Source of the DNA: JAZDGX01 sp043806645
GTDB lineage: Bacteria > Eisenbacteria > RBG-16-71-46 > CAIMUX01 > WJJG01
Assembly: GCA_043806645.1 (NCBI GenBank)
Contig: JAZDGX010000047.1
Coordinates: 1 to 16,239, forward strand
Direction of reading: 5' to 3'
Length of the DNA: 16,239 nucleotides
The notes beneath the pieces are model-generated. The model saw nothing but the letters and a program-made list of their open reading frames with translations, was not told where the DNA came from and searched no databases. Below, piece by piece: positions 1-7,490 of the stretch (its first letter is position 1; every line of letters begins with the position of its first letter). Both the position numbers and the translations under genes were made by a program.

Positions 1-1383
1 CCGGTCAGGAAGGCGATCCGGATCCTCGACCTGCTGAACCTCGGCACGGTCTCGATCAAAGGCGGCAACTACACCCGCTGGAACGAGCTGGGGAACCCCC
101 GCGAATGGCGGGCGACCATTCGGATGGCCGATGGCGGAAACGTGGACGATGTGCTGATTCGTCCTCCACGCACTCCGGAGTCGCAGGCGATCCTACGCCT
201 CGACCGGATGGGCGACGGCGCATTCCGCCGTGCGCTGGTGGAAGTTTCGAAGCCGGTCAGGCTGAGGGTGCTGGCCGTCGGGGAGTACGCCGCGGACGAC
301 CTTGGTTTTGCGGACGGCGCCTGGATCGAAGATGCAGATGAATGTTCGCGCGCCTGGGAGATGACCCTGGTCAATACGGCGCCTGCGGGTGGCGCGCAGA
401 AGAATCGCGCCTACGACAATCTCATTCTTCTCGAGCCCGGGAATTACCTGGCGTGCTATGGGACGGACGATTCCCACGCCTATGACGAATGGAACGCGCC
501 ACCGCCCTACGATCCCGAATCCTGGGGCCTGACCCTGATTCCCGAAGCCCCGCTCGCTCCCGGGACGGTGAAGGTGACGCTGGATCCTGCGGAGAAGAAC
601 GTCATTGCCCAGCTCGCGCCGGTGGGCGATTCGGAGTACCGCGAGCAGGAGTTCTACCTGTCGCACGCCGCGCAGGTCTGCATTCGGGCCTACGGCGAAT
701 GGGATGCCAAGCAAGGCCGATACTACGATTTCGGATGGATCGAGGATGCCTACACGCTGCGGCCGGTGTGGACGATGGAGACCAATCCCGGGCACTACGC
801 TTCGGGGGAGGCGCGCAACCGGATGGTCGAAGACAAGCTCGCCCTCGAGCCGGGCCTCTATCGCGTCGCCTACGTCACCGACGACGGCCACGCCTACGGC
901 AATTGGAGCAGCCACCCGCCCTTCGAGCCGGCCGCCTGGGGCATCCGGCTCTGTGGACTGGGCGAGGGATTCTCGATGCAGTGGGTCTCCGAATCCGCGC
1001 CTCAAAAGGACTCGCCGGCGCTGATTAGGCTGGCGCCTCTGGAGAGCGGTGTCCACAAGCGGATCCGATTCCGCGTGGATGGTCCGACGCGCGTGAAGCT
1101 GATCGCGATGGGCGAGGGTGATGACGGGGACATGTACGACTACGGCTGGCTGGTCGACGAGGATAGCGGTGAGACGATCTGGAAGATGAAATACGAGGAT
1201 ACCCAGCCTGCGGGCGGGGCGCGCAAGAACCGGCGGGTCGAGCACGAACTGACCCTGCAACCGGGCACCTACAGTCTGAATGCCACGACGGATGGCTCGC
1301 ATGCCTTCGGGGACTGGAACGACGATGTGCCGCGCGATTTCCACCTGTGGGGCATTACCCTCGTCGAGGTCGCGTCGCGGTAG
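1..1383 (+). CDS. Protein with three tandem ~140-residue modules, 5' end cut by window
   Basis: The frame is open from base 1 to the TAG at 1381-1383, so 460 codons are visible and the true start may lie upstream; the ATG at 124 is only an internal candidate. The last 400 residues are three copies of one module, beginning near residues 64, 202 and 342 (periods 138 and 140). Each copy shows, in order, an I-x-RL/QL-x-P-like strand, a V-x-(V/A/L)-x-(A/V)-x-GE strand, a YD(F/Y)GW(I/L) or similar turn with acidic residues, W-x-M, a small-residue/K/R-NR motif, L-x-L-x-PG-x-Y, then (T)DD-x-HA(Y/F)-x-(D/E/N)W and W-G-(I/L)-x-L. The pattern of hydrophobic strands and acidic turns suggests a beta-sandwich, perhaps metal-binding; this is inference. 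I do not recognise the family and assign no function. The preceding ~60 residues probably belong to another domain upstream. It is probably cotranscribed with the glycosyltransferase 18 bp downstream. Confidence 0.85.
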   Translation, partial: PVRKAIRILDLLNLGTVSIKGGNYTRWNELGNPREWRATIRMADGGNVDDVLIRPPRTPESQAILRLDRMGDGAFRRALVEVSKPVRLRVLAVGEYAADDLGFADGAWIEDADECSRAWEMTLVNTAPAGGAQKNRAYDNLILLEPGNYLACYGTDDSHAYDEWNAPPPYDPESWGLTLIPEAPLAPGTVKVTLDPAEKNVIAQLAPVGDSEYREQEFYLSHAAQVCIRAYGEWDAKQGRYYDFGWIEDAYTLRPVWTMETNPGHYASGEARNRMVEDKLALEPGLYRVAYVTDDGHAYGNWSSHPPFEPAAWGIRLCGLGEGFSMQWVSESAPQKDSPALIRLAPLESGVHKRIRFRVDGPTRVKLIAMGEGDDGDMYDYGWLVDEDSGETIWKMKYEDTQPAGGARKNRRVEHELTLQPGTYSLNATTDGSHAFGDWNDDVPRDFHLWGITLVEVASR

Positions 1384-1401
1384 CGCGGCCTGCCGGCACC
1401 C

Positions 1402-2550
1402 GTGGCCGAAGGAGCCGGATTGGCCTCCGACCGTCGCGAAATCCGCGTCCTGGTCCCGGTCGCGCATGCGGCCCTCGGCGGCAGCCAGCTGGCGTTGCTG
1501 CGGCTGATCGATGCCTGCCGCCACGAGGCCGTTCGATTTCATGGCTGGCTCTTCTCGCCCGGGCCCTTGGAAGAAGAGCTGGACCGTCGCGCGATCCGCT
1601 GGGATCGCTACCCGCATTCATGGTTGTGGGCGCCCTGGGGCCTGGCCCGCCTTTCCGCGCTCCTGAAGCGAAAGCCCTGCGACGTCATCTACCTCCACGC
1701 CAGCCGGACCCTGTCCCTGCTGGCCCGGGACACGGGCGTTCCCTGCCTCGAACGCATCAACCTGCCGCGCGCGCGCGGCGCGGGAGGCTGGTGCCGCTTT
1801 CGGACGCTGGATCGCTGGCTGACCGATCGCAACACCCGCGTGCTGGCCGTCTCGACGGCGTTGCGCGATGAGCTCGCGCAGCGGGGCGTCGATCCGGACA
1901 AATTGATTGTGCTTCCCGATCCGGTCGAGGCGGAGCGGTTCCGCAGGCGCGACCTTCGAGATGCCGCCCGCCGCCAACTCGGGATCGGGCGCGACGAACG
2001 GCTCGTGCTCACGGCCGGTCGGCTGGTCGCGGAGAAGGGCCATGCCGATCTGGTGCGGGTGGCCGAGGCGTTTCGCGACACGTCGTCACGGCAGGTCACC
2101 GCGCGGCCGCGATTCATCATCGTCGGCGACGGCCCGCTCGGTCCAGCCCTCGCGAAGCAGATCGAGCGCCGCGGGCTGGGGAGCATGATGCGCCTGCTGC
2201 CATTCCGGCGCGACGTGACGCCCCTGTACGCGGCGGCCGATCTCTACGTGCAGTGCTCGCGCTACGAGGGGCTGCCCGCGGTGGTCCTCGAGGCGCGCGC
2301 CGCGGGGTTGGGGATCGTCGCGACCGACGTGGGCGGCACGCGCGAGGCGCTCGAGGGCTATCCGGGCGCCCGTCTGACCGCGCCGGGCGACCCGGGGGCG
2401 ATGGTCCGGGAGATTCAAGCGTCGTTGCGCAGCCCGAGTTCGCGCATCGATCTGCCCTTGCCCGAGAGGTACGCTCCCGCGGTGGTCGCGCGTCGCTTCG
2501 TGGAGATCTTGCGAGAGACGATTTCCGCGACCGGGCCCGAGGGACCTTGA
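1402..2550 (+). CDS. Glycosyltransferase family 4 (GT-B fold)
   Basis: The product is 382 residues from GTG 1402. A TTG at 1420 is a strong rival because AAGGAG (1409-1414) lies 5 bases before it, while the GTG has no clear Shine-Dalgarno; that start gives 376 residues beginning just before the first beta strand. The N-terminal Rossmann half opens with IRVLVPVAHAALGGSQ, where the GG-S loop (G26, G27, S28) is typical of GT4 enzymes. The C-terminal half has GRLVAEKGH (from residue 206), the strand FIIVGDGPL, and a canonical EX7E motif with E289 and E297 in EGLPAVVLE, which contacts the nucleotide-sugar donor in this family. No membrane segment is apparent, so it is probably cytoplasmic or peripheral. 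Donor and acceptor cannot be read from sequence. The gene follows the triplicated-module gene by 18 bp and has no promoter of its own that I can see. Confidence 0.93.
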   Translation: MAEGAGLASDRREIRVLVPVAHAALGGSQLALLRLIDACRHEAVRFHGWLFSPGPLEEELDRRAIRWDRYPHSWLWAPWGLARLSALLKRKPCDVIYLHASRTLSLLARDTGVPCLERINLPRARGAGGWCRFRTLDRWLTDRNTRVLAVSTALRDELAQRGVDPDKLIVLPDPVEAERFRRRDLRDAARRQLGIGRDERLVLTAGRLVAEKGHADLVRVAEAFRDTSSRQVTARPRFIIVGDGPLGPALAKQIERRGLGSMMRLLPFRRDVTPLYAAADLYVQCSRYEGLPAVVLEARAAGLGIVATDVGGTREALEGYPGARLTAPGDPGAMVREIQASLRSPSSRIDLPLPERYAPAVVARRFVEILRETISATGPEGP

Positions 2551-2663
2551 TCATCCGCCGACCCGCCAGACAAAGAGATAGAGGAGCGTCGCCCCCTGGC
2601 CGAGCGCATCGAGTCCGCGCGGGGAGGACGCACCACGACGGCCGCAAGTCCGGCGAAGCCTGC

Positions 2664-2669
2664 TATACT
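2664..2669 (+). promoter_or_regulatory. Extended -10 promoter for the exported protein
   Basis: TGCTATACT at 2661-2669 matches the extended -10 form TGnTATAAT (TATACT differs at one base). No -35 element stands out at 16-18 bp spacing, which is expected for extended -10 promoters. Transcription would start near 2676, giving a leader of about 48 bases before the ATG at 2724. It lies in the 173-bp gap after the glycosyltransferase. Confidence 0.5.
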
Positions 2670-2723
2670 GCTCCTGTCCGGCGACCTGCGATGGTCTTCA
2701 CCTCATGCGTCAGGAGACTCGGG

Positions 2724-5159
2724 ATGGCGATTGCCCGCGCCGTGCCACGGCCGTGGCGTCTGATTCTCGCGACGGGGTGCGCCGTCGGGTTTGTGGCTCT
2801 CCCCCCGGCCGGCGCGCGCTGGAACGTGGCGACGCCTCCGGGTGGGCAGAGCGAACCCCTCTACACGATTCGACCGCCCCATCTCTTTCATCACAATGTC
2901 GGACTGCTCGAGGTGATGGTCACCAATGTGGGCGTGGTCGGCAATCCCTTCATGCCCAACGTCTACGGCGCCGCCTGGAAGGAGGGGGAGTATCTCTTTG
3001 CGGCCTCGCTCTGGATCGGCGCCGTCGCGACCGACAATCTGGCCCATGTCTCCACCGGCCTCGGGTACGCGGGCTCGAGAGAGCCGGAGACCGAACTGCT
3101 GCCGCCGATCGACGGGCGCTACACCATCCAGGAGAGCTATGAGGGCAGCAACGGGGGCAATCGGGCGGGGTTCTCCGCGAACGCCGGCGACGACGATCTG
3201 GACGGGTTCAGCGACGAGGACTTCCACAATCTGCGGGACGACGACGGGGACGGCCGGATCGATGAAGACTACGAGGCGATCTCCCAGCAGATGTTCTCAT
3301 GCGAGTACTGGGACAATGTCGACGAGACCCGCGACCATTCTCCGGACCACCGCCCCCTCAACCTGCATGTCCGGCAGCGCAGCTTCGCCTGGTCCGATCC
3401 GGCCTACAACGAATTCGTCGGCTTCGACTACACGGTCATCAACGAGGGCTGGGAGGTGTTGCAGGATATCTACCTCGGCTACTTCGTCGATTCCGATGCC
3501 GGCCGGCGGGATGTCAGCACATTCTACAGCGATGACGGGGGTGGGTTGACGCGCATCGACACAACCTATGTCGACCGTTCGATCAACTACACGTGCGTGG
3601 ATCGCCGGAGCGGCCGCCTGCGCGATTGCCGCAATCAGGATCTGCACGTCGACATCGCCTACATGTTCGATTGGCCGGGAAGCGCGCCGGGCGGCAATTC
3701 GGCCGACGACCTGCCGGTGAATCAGCGCGGGTATTTCGGCGGGATGTTCCTCGGGCACACGACCGATCCCTTCGGCGAGGGGGCGCCCGCGCGCGTGGGG
3801 ATTCACACGCTGGCCTTCTTCTCCGGAAACGGAACCTATCCCGAGGGTGACCCGAACAACGATTCTCAGCGCTACGATCTGCTGCAGCGGGGGACGGTGC
3901 CCGCCCGGCCGACGGGACAGCCGGGCGACTACCGGTACTGCTTCAGCGCGGGGCCCTTCCGGGAGCTCCTGCCCGGGGAGGAACTCGAATTCCAGGTCGC
4001 GTTCGTCGCCGGATTGCAGCTGACAGGCATGCGGAACAACTCGCTCATGGCCCAGCGGGTCTTCAATGGCCAGTGGCGCGATCTCGACGACAATCCCTGG
4101 ACGGGATGCTCCGGGCGGGAAACATGCCTGCACATCGAACGGGGCGGAGATCCGCTCCACTGGCTCGATCCCTGCGATTCGCTGGCGCCTCCCGAGGGAC
4201 CCTTCAAGAACACCGCCTGCGACGATCCCGGGGTCTGGCGCGACGCCGATTGCAGTTGCTGTACGCCGATCCAGTCCGGTCCCTGCATGGGGCTCGAGAC
4301 GCTGGTGCACTGGGTAGGCTCCATCGCGCCTCCGCCGCCCAGCACCAACTTCGAGACTCCCGAGATACGCCAGATCGAGACCATCGCCGGGGACCGGGAG
4401 GTCCGCCTGGAGTGGGACAACGCCTCGGAATTGCTTCCGGACCCGCTCAGCGGGGAGTTTCGTTTCAGCGGCTACCGCATCTGGAGGGTTGAAGGCTGGC
4501 GGCGCCCGCTCGGTTCCGTGGGACCGGCCCCGCATGAATGGCAACTGCTGGGAACGCTTACGCGCGAGCCGGTCGGGGCGGAGATGGATCTGGATGACTA
4601 CACCGACACGACCGTAAGCCCGATCGATACGCTGCCGGGCCCCGGCGGCCGGCCGCTCTACAGGTTTCCGATCGGGCGGTATTTCTACGACGACCGCCAA
4701 GGCCTGAAGAACGGCATGCTCTACTTCTACGACATTGTGGCCTACAGCAGTTGGTTCGATGCCGACGGCACGCGGCACGTCATGGACGGCCAGGCGGCTT
4801 CGCGGGAGGTGGACGCACTGACGCCGACCTGGAGCAACGCGCCCGCCGGGAGCTGGAGGGACCAGGTGATCGTGGTGCCGAATCCCTGGCATGGCCGGGC
4901 CGCCTGGGACTTGATCCCGAGCGACGCCGATCCGACGGGAACCAAGATCGCCTTCGCCCGCTTGCCACAGCAGGATTGCACGTTGCGGATCTATACGCTG
5001 ACGGGAGATCTGGTGCGCGAGCTGGCGAGCGGGGGCCGGGGGACGGTCTTCTGGAACATGATCTCACGCAACGGTCAGGATGTGGCCAGCGGAGTGTACC
5101 TGTACTCCGTGAGCTGCGACGATGAGCGGTCGGTAGGGCGGTTCGCGATCATCCGCTGA
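2724..5159 (+). CDS. Large exported protein with Asp-rich motifs and C-terminal FlgD/T9SS-like module
   Basis: The ATG at 2724 is preferred because AGGAG (2712-2716) lies 7 bases upstream; an in-frame ATG at 2691 has no such site. The product is 811 residues. The first ~30 residues form a signal peptide: arginines, then the hydrophobic stretch LILATGCAVGFVAL, with cleavage probably after PAGA. Residues 155-184 hold two DDxDG-type motifs (DDDLDGFSDED, DDDGDGRIDED) resembling thrombospondin type 3 or dockerin calcium loops. Residues 462-521 contain eight cysteines, including CSCC. A fibronectin III-like stretch starts near residue 544. Residues 715-811 are a FlgD Ig-like/T9SS type A sorting-like module (VVPNPW, TLRIYTLTGDLVREL, GVYLYSV). 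In FCB bacteria such tails direct proteins to the outer surface, so a surface or secreted location is likely. The long N-terminal region is unrecognised; no catalytic motif was seen. It appears to be a single-gene transcript. Confidence 0.92.
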   Translation: MAIARAVPRPWRLILATGCAVGFVALPPAGARWNVATPPGGQSEPLYTIRPPHLFHHNVGLLEVMVTNVGVVGNPFMPNVYGAAWKEGEYLFAASLWIGAVATDNLAHVSTGLGYAGSREPETELLPPIDGRYTIQESYEGSNGGNRAGFSANAGDDDLDGFSDEDFHNLRDDDGDGRIDEDYEAISQQMFSCEYWDNVDETRDHSPDHRPLNLHVRQRSFAWSDPAYNEFVGFDYTVINEGWEVLQDIYLGYFVDSDAGRRDVSTFYSDDGGGLTRIDTTYVDRSINYTCVDRRSGRLRDCRNQDLHVDIAYMFDWPGSAPGGNSADDLPVNQRGYFGGMFLGHTTDPFGEGAPARVGIHTLAFFSGNGTYPEGDPNNDSQRYDLLQRGTVPARPTGQPGDYRYCFSAGPFRELLPGEELEFQVAFVAGLQLTGMRNNSLMAQRVFNGQWRDLDDNPWTGCSGRETCLHIERGGDPLHWLDPCDSLAPPEGPFKNTACDDPGVWRDADCSCCTPIQSGPCMGLETLVHWVGSIAPPPPSTNFETPEIRQIETIAGDREVRLEWDNASELLPDPLSGEFRFSGYRIWRVEGWRRPLGSVGPAPHEWQLLGTLTREPVGAEMDLDDYTDTTVSPIDTLPGPGGRPLYRFPIGRYFYDDRQGLKNGMLYFYDIVAYSSWFDADGTRHVMDGQAASREVDALTPTWSNAPAGSWRDQVIVVPNPWHGRAAWDLIPSDADPTGTKIAFARLPQQDCTLRIYTLTGDLVRELASGGRGTVFWNMISRNGQDVASGVYLYSVSCDDERSVGRFAIIR

Positions 5160-5160
5160 G

Positions 5161-5223
5161 CGCGGTATCCGCGGAGCGACATACGCGAGCAGGGGGCGGG
5201 GGCGCACCCACCGCCCCTGTTGC
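5161..5223 (+). terminator. Pair of GC-rich hairpins after the exported protein
   Basis: Two bases after the stop at 5159 there is a small hairpin, CGCGG-TAT-CCGCG (5161-5173). A longer one follows at about 5189-5223, with CAGGGGGCGG facing CCGCCCCTG and one bulged G. There is no T-run, so intrinsic termination is not certain; the structures may only stabilise the 3' end. Confidence 0.35.
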
Positions 5224-5363
5224 GCCGCGGGCTCACGCCGCGGGCTCGGGCCTTGCATCCCGCGCGCAATCCGATAACGTTGAAACAGGCGGCGCTTCAC
5301 GGAGCGCGCGAGCCCTCCGGCGAACGGACGCTTCCTGGATTCTGGAACGGGCCGGTTGCGGCC

Positions 5364-5399
5364 GAGGATCAGAAAGCGGCAGAGGATCAGAGCGATGCA
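5364..5399 (+). repeat. 18-bp tandem duplication carrying the ribosome binding site
   Basis: Two adjacent 18-mers at 5364-5381 and 5382-5399 both begin GAGGATCAGA and match at 14 of 18 bases. The second copy supplies the Shine-Dalgarno AGAGGA (5381-5386) for the ATG at 5395 and runs into the first codons. The first copy is a second, unused purine-rich site 18 bases upstream. Confidence 0.55.
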
Positions 5400-6600
5400 C
5401 CTGGCGATTCTCGCAAGCCATGCCTATGAGGGACTGCGCGGCAGGCAGCAGCAGATTGCCTTGGGACTCGCCGCCCGAGGTCACCAGGTCTTCTATGTCG
5501 AGCCGTTTCTGCTGAACGAGGCGGGAGCAGGCATCGAGTGGCGGGGCCTGGACAGCCGAGAAGAGGCGCCGGGCCTGCGGGTGCTGGGCTTGCGGCACCC
5601 CACGGAGGTGACCGCGACCGTCGAGCTGAGCCGGAGCGGACTGGAGCGCTGGAGCCGGCAGGTGCGCGGCCTGCTCGAGGGGATGATCCGGGGCGATTCG
5701 TTCGGCTCGTCCGAGACCACGGCGCCGCGGCTCGCCTCCTTCGATCTGGCACTGATCTACGCTCCCGTCCTGATCGAGCCGGCGCGCGAGGCGCTGAGCG
5801 TCCCGGTCGTCTTCGACTGCGAGGAGGATTTTCCCGCCACCGCTTCCTCCCGGGCGCTGGCGGATGTCTATACCGAGGCGCTGAATCAGGGCCTTCCACT
5901 TTCCGACGGCCTGCTCGCCGTCAACCGTTACCTCGTCGAGTCCTGGGGGCGCCTCCTGCCCGCCGGCGCCCCGCGTGCCGTCGTCGAGCATGGCGCCGAT
6001 CTGGACCTGTTCCGGCCACCGGATGCGGAGAGCCGCCGCGCCGCCCGCCAGGCGCTGGCCATCCCGCCCGCGGCCAAGGCCGCCGCCTATGTGGGGCGCT
6101 TCGATGCCCGCATCAGCTTCGAGGATCTCCGCTCCCTGTTCGATCAGAACTCGTCGCTGCTGTTCCTGCTGCTGGGCGAGATCAACGACGAAGGCCGGGC
6201 GATTCTGGAGCGGCTGCCGCCGGAACGGGTGATCGTGCGCGGTCCGCTGCCGCAGGAGCGCGTGGCGCAACTGCTCTCCGCCGCCGATCTCATCCTGATC
6301 CCATTGCGCCGCGAGCCGCATCTGGAACCGTTGCGCGGCCTCACGCTCTACGAATACCTCGCGACGGGTCTCCCCGTGGTCGGCACCTTCCGCCGGGCCA
6401 CCAAGGCCTTCCGGGATCTCCTCTACCTCTACGCAACGCAGGAAGAGCTGAGCGCGGCCCTGCAGTCCGCGCTCGCCGAGAGCCCGGAGGCTCCGGTTCG
6501 GGCGCAGCGCATCGAGCGAGCTCGGGAAGCCGCCTGGGCCCACCGCGTCGAGGCCGTCGAATCCTTCCTCAAGCACGTTCTGGCCACCGCGGTGATCTAG
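5395..6600 (+). CDS. Glycosyltransferase, GT-B fold (GT4/GT1-like)
   Basis: The ATG at 5395 has AGAGGA 8 bases upstream and starts exactly at the first beta strand (MHLAILASHAYEGLRGRQQQ), so I prefer it to an in-frame TTG at 5356; the product is 401 residues. The N-terminal half has the R-x-QQIA-x-LA-x-RGH-x-V-x-YVEP pattern of bacterial GT4-like sugar transferases and an FDCEED segment near residue 142. The C-terminal half has YVGRFDARI, FLLLGEINDE, the AADLILIPLR strand, and LYEYLATGLPVV with E320, corresponding to the second glutamate of the EX7E donor-site motif; the first glutamate is not at the canonical spacing. Cytoplasmic by absence of membrane segments. Substrates are unknown. It has its own 235-bp upstream region and is followed 119 bp later by a spermidine-synthase-like gene. 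Confidence 0.88.
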   Translation: MHLAILASHAYEGLRGRQQQIALGLAARGHQVFYVEPFLLNEAGAGIEWRGLDSREEAPGLRVLGLRHPTEVTATVELSRSGLERWSRQVRGLLEGMIRGDSFGSSETTAPRLASFDLALIYAPVLIEPAREALSVPVVFDCEEDFPATASSRALADVYTEALNQGLPLSDGLLAVNRYLVESWGRLLPAGAPRAVVEHGADLDLFRPPDAESRRAARQALAIPPAAKAAAYVGRFDARISFEDLRSLFDQNSSLLFLLLGEINDEGRAILERLPPERVIVRGPLPQERVAQLLSAADLILIPLRREPHLEPLRGLTLYEYLATGLPVVGTFRRATKAFRDLLYLYATQEELSAALQSALAESPEAPVRAQRIERAREAAWAHRVEAVESFLKHVLATAVI

Positions 6601-6648
6601 CGCGTCGGTTCAGAGCCGGTCCTCGCGCGGTACGGTCCTGCCGATCGT

Positions 6649-6654
6649 GATACT
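6649..6654 (+). promoter_or_regulatory. Possible -10 element of the spermidine-synthase-like gene
   Basis: GATACT at 6649-6654 lies about 66 bases before the ATG at 6720, in the 119-bp gap after the glycosyltransferase. I see no -35 at a suitable distance. It resembles the -10 candidates at 2664 (plus strand) and 9690-9695 (minus strand), which is the main reason to list it. Confidence 0.25.
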
Positions 6655-6719
6655 TTGGCCGTGATCGCGCGGTGCGCGCGCATCGAGTGGGGCCCGGCAT
6701 ACAGAGGAGACATGGATCG

Positions 6720-7445
6720 ATGCCGGCGGAGTCGCGGGTGACGCATCGTGAAAAGACCCCGCATGGGGATCTCGTCTTGCAGCTCGAGGGGGGAGAGCGG
6801 CCGCGGGCGGCGCTCATCCTTGCGGGGACCTTCCTCATGGACAGCGACATGGCCGGCAGCGAGCGCGAACTGGCGCGGCGCGGCCTCGAGGAACTCGGAA
6901 AGCGGCGGGGCCGCAATGTGCGAGCCCTCGTGGCGGGGCTGGGGCTGGGCATCACTCTGCGGGCGCTTCTGGAAGAGCCCGGCATCGTTGCCGCCGACGT
7001 GGTCGAGATCTTCAGCCCGGTGATCCGCTGGAACCGTGAGTATCTGGGCTTCTGGAACGGCGACGCGATGCGGGATCCGCGGGTCCGCGTCTTCGAGACG
7101 GACCTGCGCGGGTTCCTCGGCGCGGGCGGAGTCGCGGGCCGGCCGGCGCGGATCGATCCGTCCGGCTACGATCTGGTGCTGGTCGACATCGACAACGGTC
7201 CCGGCTGGCTGAGTCTGCCGGCCAACGCCTGGCTCTACGAGTCGGAGGGATTGGAGAACCTACGCCGCGTGACGGCGATTCCCGGCGTCATCGCATTCTG
7301 GTCGTCGGAGAGATCCATCGCCTTCGAAGAGATGCTTGCCCGTTTGCCCTGGGGTGAATGGCGGCGTGAGGTCGTGAAATGCACGATCGAGAAGCTGGGC
7401 CTCACGCTGGAGTACTCGCTCTACCTGCTCCTGCGCAAGAGCTGA
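6720..7445 (+). CDS. Spermidine synthase-like SAM-dependent methyltransferase-fold protein
   Basis: The ATG at 6720 (the A is the last base of ATGGATCGA) has AGGAGA at 6704-6709 and gives 241 residues. The fold is a Rossmann-type class I methyltransferase of the spermidine synthase group. Motif I is VAGLGLG (residues 71-77), the acidic residue ending strand 2 is E96 in VVEIF, then DPRVRVFETDLRGFL, and DLVLVDIDNGPG (D156, D158). True aminopropyltransferases have a D-G-x-x-(F/Y)-L segment and a D-(S/T)-x-D-P loop carrying the catalytic aspartate. Here these read TDLRGFL and DIDNGPG, so polyamine synthesis is doubtful and a methyltransferase or non-canonical role is more likely. It is shorter than the usual ~280-residue SpeE and lacks much of the N-terminal beta domain. 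It converges with the S1 protein gene 45 bp away. Confidence 0.8.
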   Translation: MPAESRVTHREKTPHGDLVLQLEGGERPRAALILAGTFLMDSDMAGSERELARRGLEELGKRRGRNVRALVAGLGLGITLRALLEEPGIVAADVVEIFSPVIRWNREYLGFWNGDAMRDPRVRVFETDLRGFLGAGGVAGRPARIDPSGYDLVLVDIDNGPGWLSLPANAWLYESEGLENLRRVTAIPGVIAFWSSERSIAFEEMLARLPWGEWRREVVKCTIEKLGLTLEYSLYLLLRKS

Positions 7446-7490
7446 CCGGGCGTCTCCGCGGGGGACTGTGGGCCCGCTCGCGCGCGCCGC

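Noticed and set aside
2253..2723. Upstream extension of the exported protein's frame
   Set aside because: It overlaps the glycosyltransferase in another frame. The promoter at 2664, the ribosome binding site at 2712 and the signal peptide all point to ATG 2724.
3297..4892. A 531-codon minus-strand frame
   Set aside because: It is antisense to the exported protein, which has a signal peptide, ribosome binding site and recognisable C-terminal module. No domain is seen in the antisense frame.
5223..5247. Two copies of CGCCGCGGGCTC 13 bp apart
   Set aside because: Short and GC-rich, with only two copies; I saw no context that gives it meaning.
5233..6576. A 447-codon minus-strand frame
   Set aside because: It is antisense to the second glycosyltransferase, has no ribosome binding site I can see and no recognisable motif.
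7458..7477. GCGGG/CCCGC hairpin between the convergent genes as a bidirectional terminator
   Set aside because: The stem is five base pairs with a ten-base loop and no T-run on either strand, so it is not distinguishable from chance at this GC content.
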